Part shown: piece by piece, positions 5,630-6,884 of the stretch
How the letters are laid out: every line of letters begins with the position of its first letter
Numbering within the stretch: position 1 is the stretch's first letter
From: Ilumatobacteraceae bacterium
GTDB lineage: Bacteria; Actinomycetota; Acidimicrobiia; Acidimicrobiales; Ilumatobacteraceae
NCBI GenBank assembly: GCA_016650435.1
Contig: JAENVT010000013.1
Location: 1-6,884, forward strand
Length of the DNA: 6,884 bases
Direction of reading: 5' to 3'
Notes under the pieces: model-generated
Databases searched by the model: none
What the model saw: only the letters and a program-made list of their open reading frames with translations
Told to the model about the DNA's origin: nothing
Program-made: the position numbers and the translations under genes

Positions 5630-6754
5630 GTGGCACTTCGAGAGATCCCGGATCCAGCTGGAATCAGGCAGGCCAAGACACTCCCCGCGTCGGCCTACAG
5701 TTCAGCCGAGTTCCACGACCTCGAGCGCGAAGCGATCTTTCAGCGGGACTGGGTGTGCGCCGGCATCGTCGACGAGATGCCAACCGCTGGTTCGTTCACA
5801 GCGCGGATCGCAGGCGGTCTCCCGGTGCTGTTCGTGCGCGACAAGGCTGGCGAGCTTCGGGCATTTCTGAACGTGTGTCGCCATCGTGCGTCACCGCTGT
5901 GCGAGGACGGCGAGACTCACGCGAGCTCACTGATTCGCTGCCCGTACCATTCGTGGTTGTATCAGCTGGATGGATCGTTGGCGCGTGCCTCGGGGGTCGG
6001 CGACCCGGAGGGCTTTGACGTAGCTGACTACTCGTTGAAGCCGGTTCGGCTGGCTGTGTGGCGTCGCATGGTGTTCGTGTGCTTCGACGAATCAGCGGCG
6101 CCCTTCAACGTTGATCCGCTGGGCCGCGCTATTGACGCCTATCCGCTGGAGTCGATGGAGCTGGTGCTCTCGGAGACAAACGAGCGCCATTTCAATTGGA
6201 AGGTCTTGCTCGAGAACTACTCGGAGAACTACCACACACCATTCGTCCATCCGGAGCTCGACACCAGTTCGAGCGAGGACTACCCGATGATCTCCGACGG
6301 GGTCGTCTTGTACGCGTGGGACCGACCGCTCCGACCAACTGGCTCGCGCGTCGACGAGATCCGCGCCACCCTGCTACCCGGCGAGCCCGGCTGGGATGAA
6401 TTGGCGTCGATACCGATGGATGGTCCGTACGGAATCGGTGGATACCTCACGGTGTGGCCCAACTTGATGATGAATGTCTTCCCAGGTGCGTTCCTGGCGA
6501 TGTGGATGGAGCCCATCGATGCCACGACGACGAGAGTCGAGCGACGATTGTTCGTGCGACCGGACATCGACGACGACGTCCGCAAGTCGATCATCTCCGC
6601 CCACGGATTGGTGCACGGCCAAGACGTCGACATATGCAACCGAGTCCAGCGATCGCACAACGCCGGCCTCGACGCCGACGGAGTGCTGGCAACAGTCGAA
6701 GAGCGCGGCGTCTACTTCGTCCACGAGCACCTGCGAAATCGCTTGAAGGTATGA
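5630..6754 (+). CDS. Rieske [2Fe-2S] oxygenase alpha subunit, quaternary-amine oxygenase-like
   Basis: This 374-residue protein is the oxygenase component of a two-component Rieske non-haem iron system. It takes electrons from a separate reductase and hydroxylates its substrate, which for N-methyl compounds leads to loss of formaldehyde. The Rieske cluster ligands are C83-R-H85 and C104-P-Y-H107 (18 residues between). The catalytic iron site is in NWKVLLENYSENYH at 189-202 with H202 and H207 (FVHPEL); D332 in GQDVDICNRVQRSH is the likely third ligand. The residue three before H202 is E199, where aromatic-ring oxygenases usually have Asp; Glu here is seen in carnitine and glycine betaine oxygenases (CntA, GbcA). 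An in-frame TAA at 5618 makes GTG 5630 the first possible start. Adjacent placement to a dimethylglycine dehydrogenase-type operon suggests glycine betaine or a similar amine as substrate, but another substrate is possible. No reductase gene is in view. Confidence 0.87.
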   Translation: MALREIPDPAGIRQAKTLPASAYSSAEFHDLEREAIFQRDWVCAGIVDEMPTAGSFTARIAGGLPVLFVRDKAGELRAFLNVCRHRASPLCEDGETHASSLIRCPYHSWLYQLDGSLARASGVGDPEGFDVADYSLKPVRLAVWRRMVFVCFDESAAPFNVDPLGRAIDAYPLESMELVLSETNERHFNWKVLLENYSENYHTPFVHPELDTSSSEDYPMISDGVVLYAWDRPLRPTGSRVDEIRATLLPGEPGWDELASIPMDGPYGIGGYLTVWPNLMMNVFPGAFLAMWMEPIDATTTRVERRLFVRPDIDDDVRKSIISAHGLVHGQDVDICNRVQRSHNAGLDADGVLATVEERGVYFVHEHLRNRLKV

Positions 6755-6772
6755 TCATACGTATGATATGAT
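6743..6772 (+). promoter_or_regulatory. Promoter with embedded 14-bp palindrome upstream of the ribbon-helix-helix gene
   Basis: TTGAAG (6743-6748), an 18-nt spacer and TATGAT (6767-6772) form a good promoter. The -10 hexamer ends 6 nt before the GTG at 6779, predicting a leaderless transcript. Between the two boxes lies the perfect palindrome ATCATACGTATGAT (6754-6767), plus extra copies of TATGAT at 6750 and 6762, and the smaller palindrome ATGATCAT at 6751-6758. Such an arrangement is typical of operators bound by the ribbon-helix-helix protein encoded just downstream. The -35 box and part of the repeats lie over the last codons and stop of the Rieske gene. Confidence 0.65.
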
Positions 6773-6778
6773 CTCCGG

Positions 6779-6884
6779 GTGGCTGCGACCCGGATCACCA
6801 TCACCGTTGACGAAGACGTGCTCGACGAGCTGAAAAACCGCGTCGGTCCAGGTGGGGTATCCAGCTTCGTCGTTGAGGCGCTGC
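6779..6884 (+). CDS. Ribbon-helix-helix (antitoxin-like) protein, N-terminal part (truncated by window edge)
   Basis: From the GTG at 6779 the frame gives 35 residues before the window ends. It opens with the beta strand ATRITITVDEDVLDELK, followed by a helix, a short GPGG turn and the second helix beginning VSSFVVEAL. This is the ribbon-helix-helix pattern of CopG/VapB-type DNA-binding proteins: alternating basic and hydrophobic residues in the strand, then a Ser-initiated second helix. These proteins are commonly antitoxins that repress their own operon, with a toxin gene (often a PIN-domain RNase) just downstream; the toxin, if present, would be outside the window. The promoter with its palindrome supports self-regulation. 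The gene starts 24 bp after the Rieske stop but appears to have its own promoter. A stand-alone RHH regulator is the alternative. Confidence 0.72.
   Translation, partial: MAATRITITVDEDVLDELKNRVGPGGVSSFVVEAL

Noticed and set aside
5592..5870. Plus-strand open frame of 92 codons at the Rieske gene start
   Set aside because: It is in a different frame from the Rieske protein, overlaps its first 80 codons, and has no recognisable domain.
1..6884. tRNA, rRNA, riboswitch, insertion sequence or phage attachment site
   Set aside because: I saw no cloverleaf, ribosomal, glycine-riboswitch-like or transposase sequence. No terminal inverted repeats with target duplications were found apart from the intergenic repeat pair already described.

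Overview
The window reads as high-GC bacterial DNA, most likely from an actinobacterium (possibly an Acidimicrobiia/Ilumatobacter-like lineage; this is inference). The grounds are the GC-rich codon use, four GTG starts, two genes whose -10-like hexamer sits exactly 6 nt before a GTG start (leaderless-type promoters), and a large oxidoreductase close to Arthrobacter dimethylglycine oxidase in its motifs.

Layout: (a) 1-492 (+), the C-terminal part of a saccharopine dehydrogenase-like protein, running in from the left edge and meeting the next gene tail to tail with interlocked stop codons. (b) 4743 down to 489 (-), a three-gene, translationally coupled operon: an 851-aa FAD plus folate-domain demethylating dehydrogenase of the dimethylglycine/sarcosine dehydrogenase family, then etfB, then etfA, joined by ATGA and GTGA overlaps. 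(c) 4744-4812, a very short divergent control region holding four GTGAT half-sites arranged as nested inverted and direct repeats. (d) 4779-5456 (+), a GntR/FadR-type (FCD) regulator. (e) 5457-5629, a non-coding gap with two diverged 44-bp repeat units, each with inverted-repeat ends. (f) 5630-6754 (+), a Rieske non-haem iron oxygenase alpha subunit whose active-site signature resembles oxygenases acting on quaternary ammonium compounds. (g) 6779 to the right edge (+), the start of a ribbon-helix-helix, antitoxin-like protein with a palindrome inside its promoter.

Working model: the Rieske enzyme would oxidatively demethylate a quaternary amine such as glycine betaine. The FAD/THF enzyme would then remove a methyl group from the resulting tertiary or secondary amine (dimethylglycine to sarcosine, or sarcosine to glycine), passing the one-carbon unit to tetrahydrofolate and electrons to EtfAB. 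The GntR protein probably controls the operon from the shared region. Substrate identity is not proven by the sequence. No reductase partner for the Rieske protein, no transporter and no ETF:quinone oxidoreductase are present in the window. I found no CRISPR array, tRNA, rRNA or transposase. The most unusual elements are the operator cluster, the 44-bp repeat pair, and a regulator that has lost one metal-binding histidine of its family.
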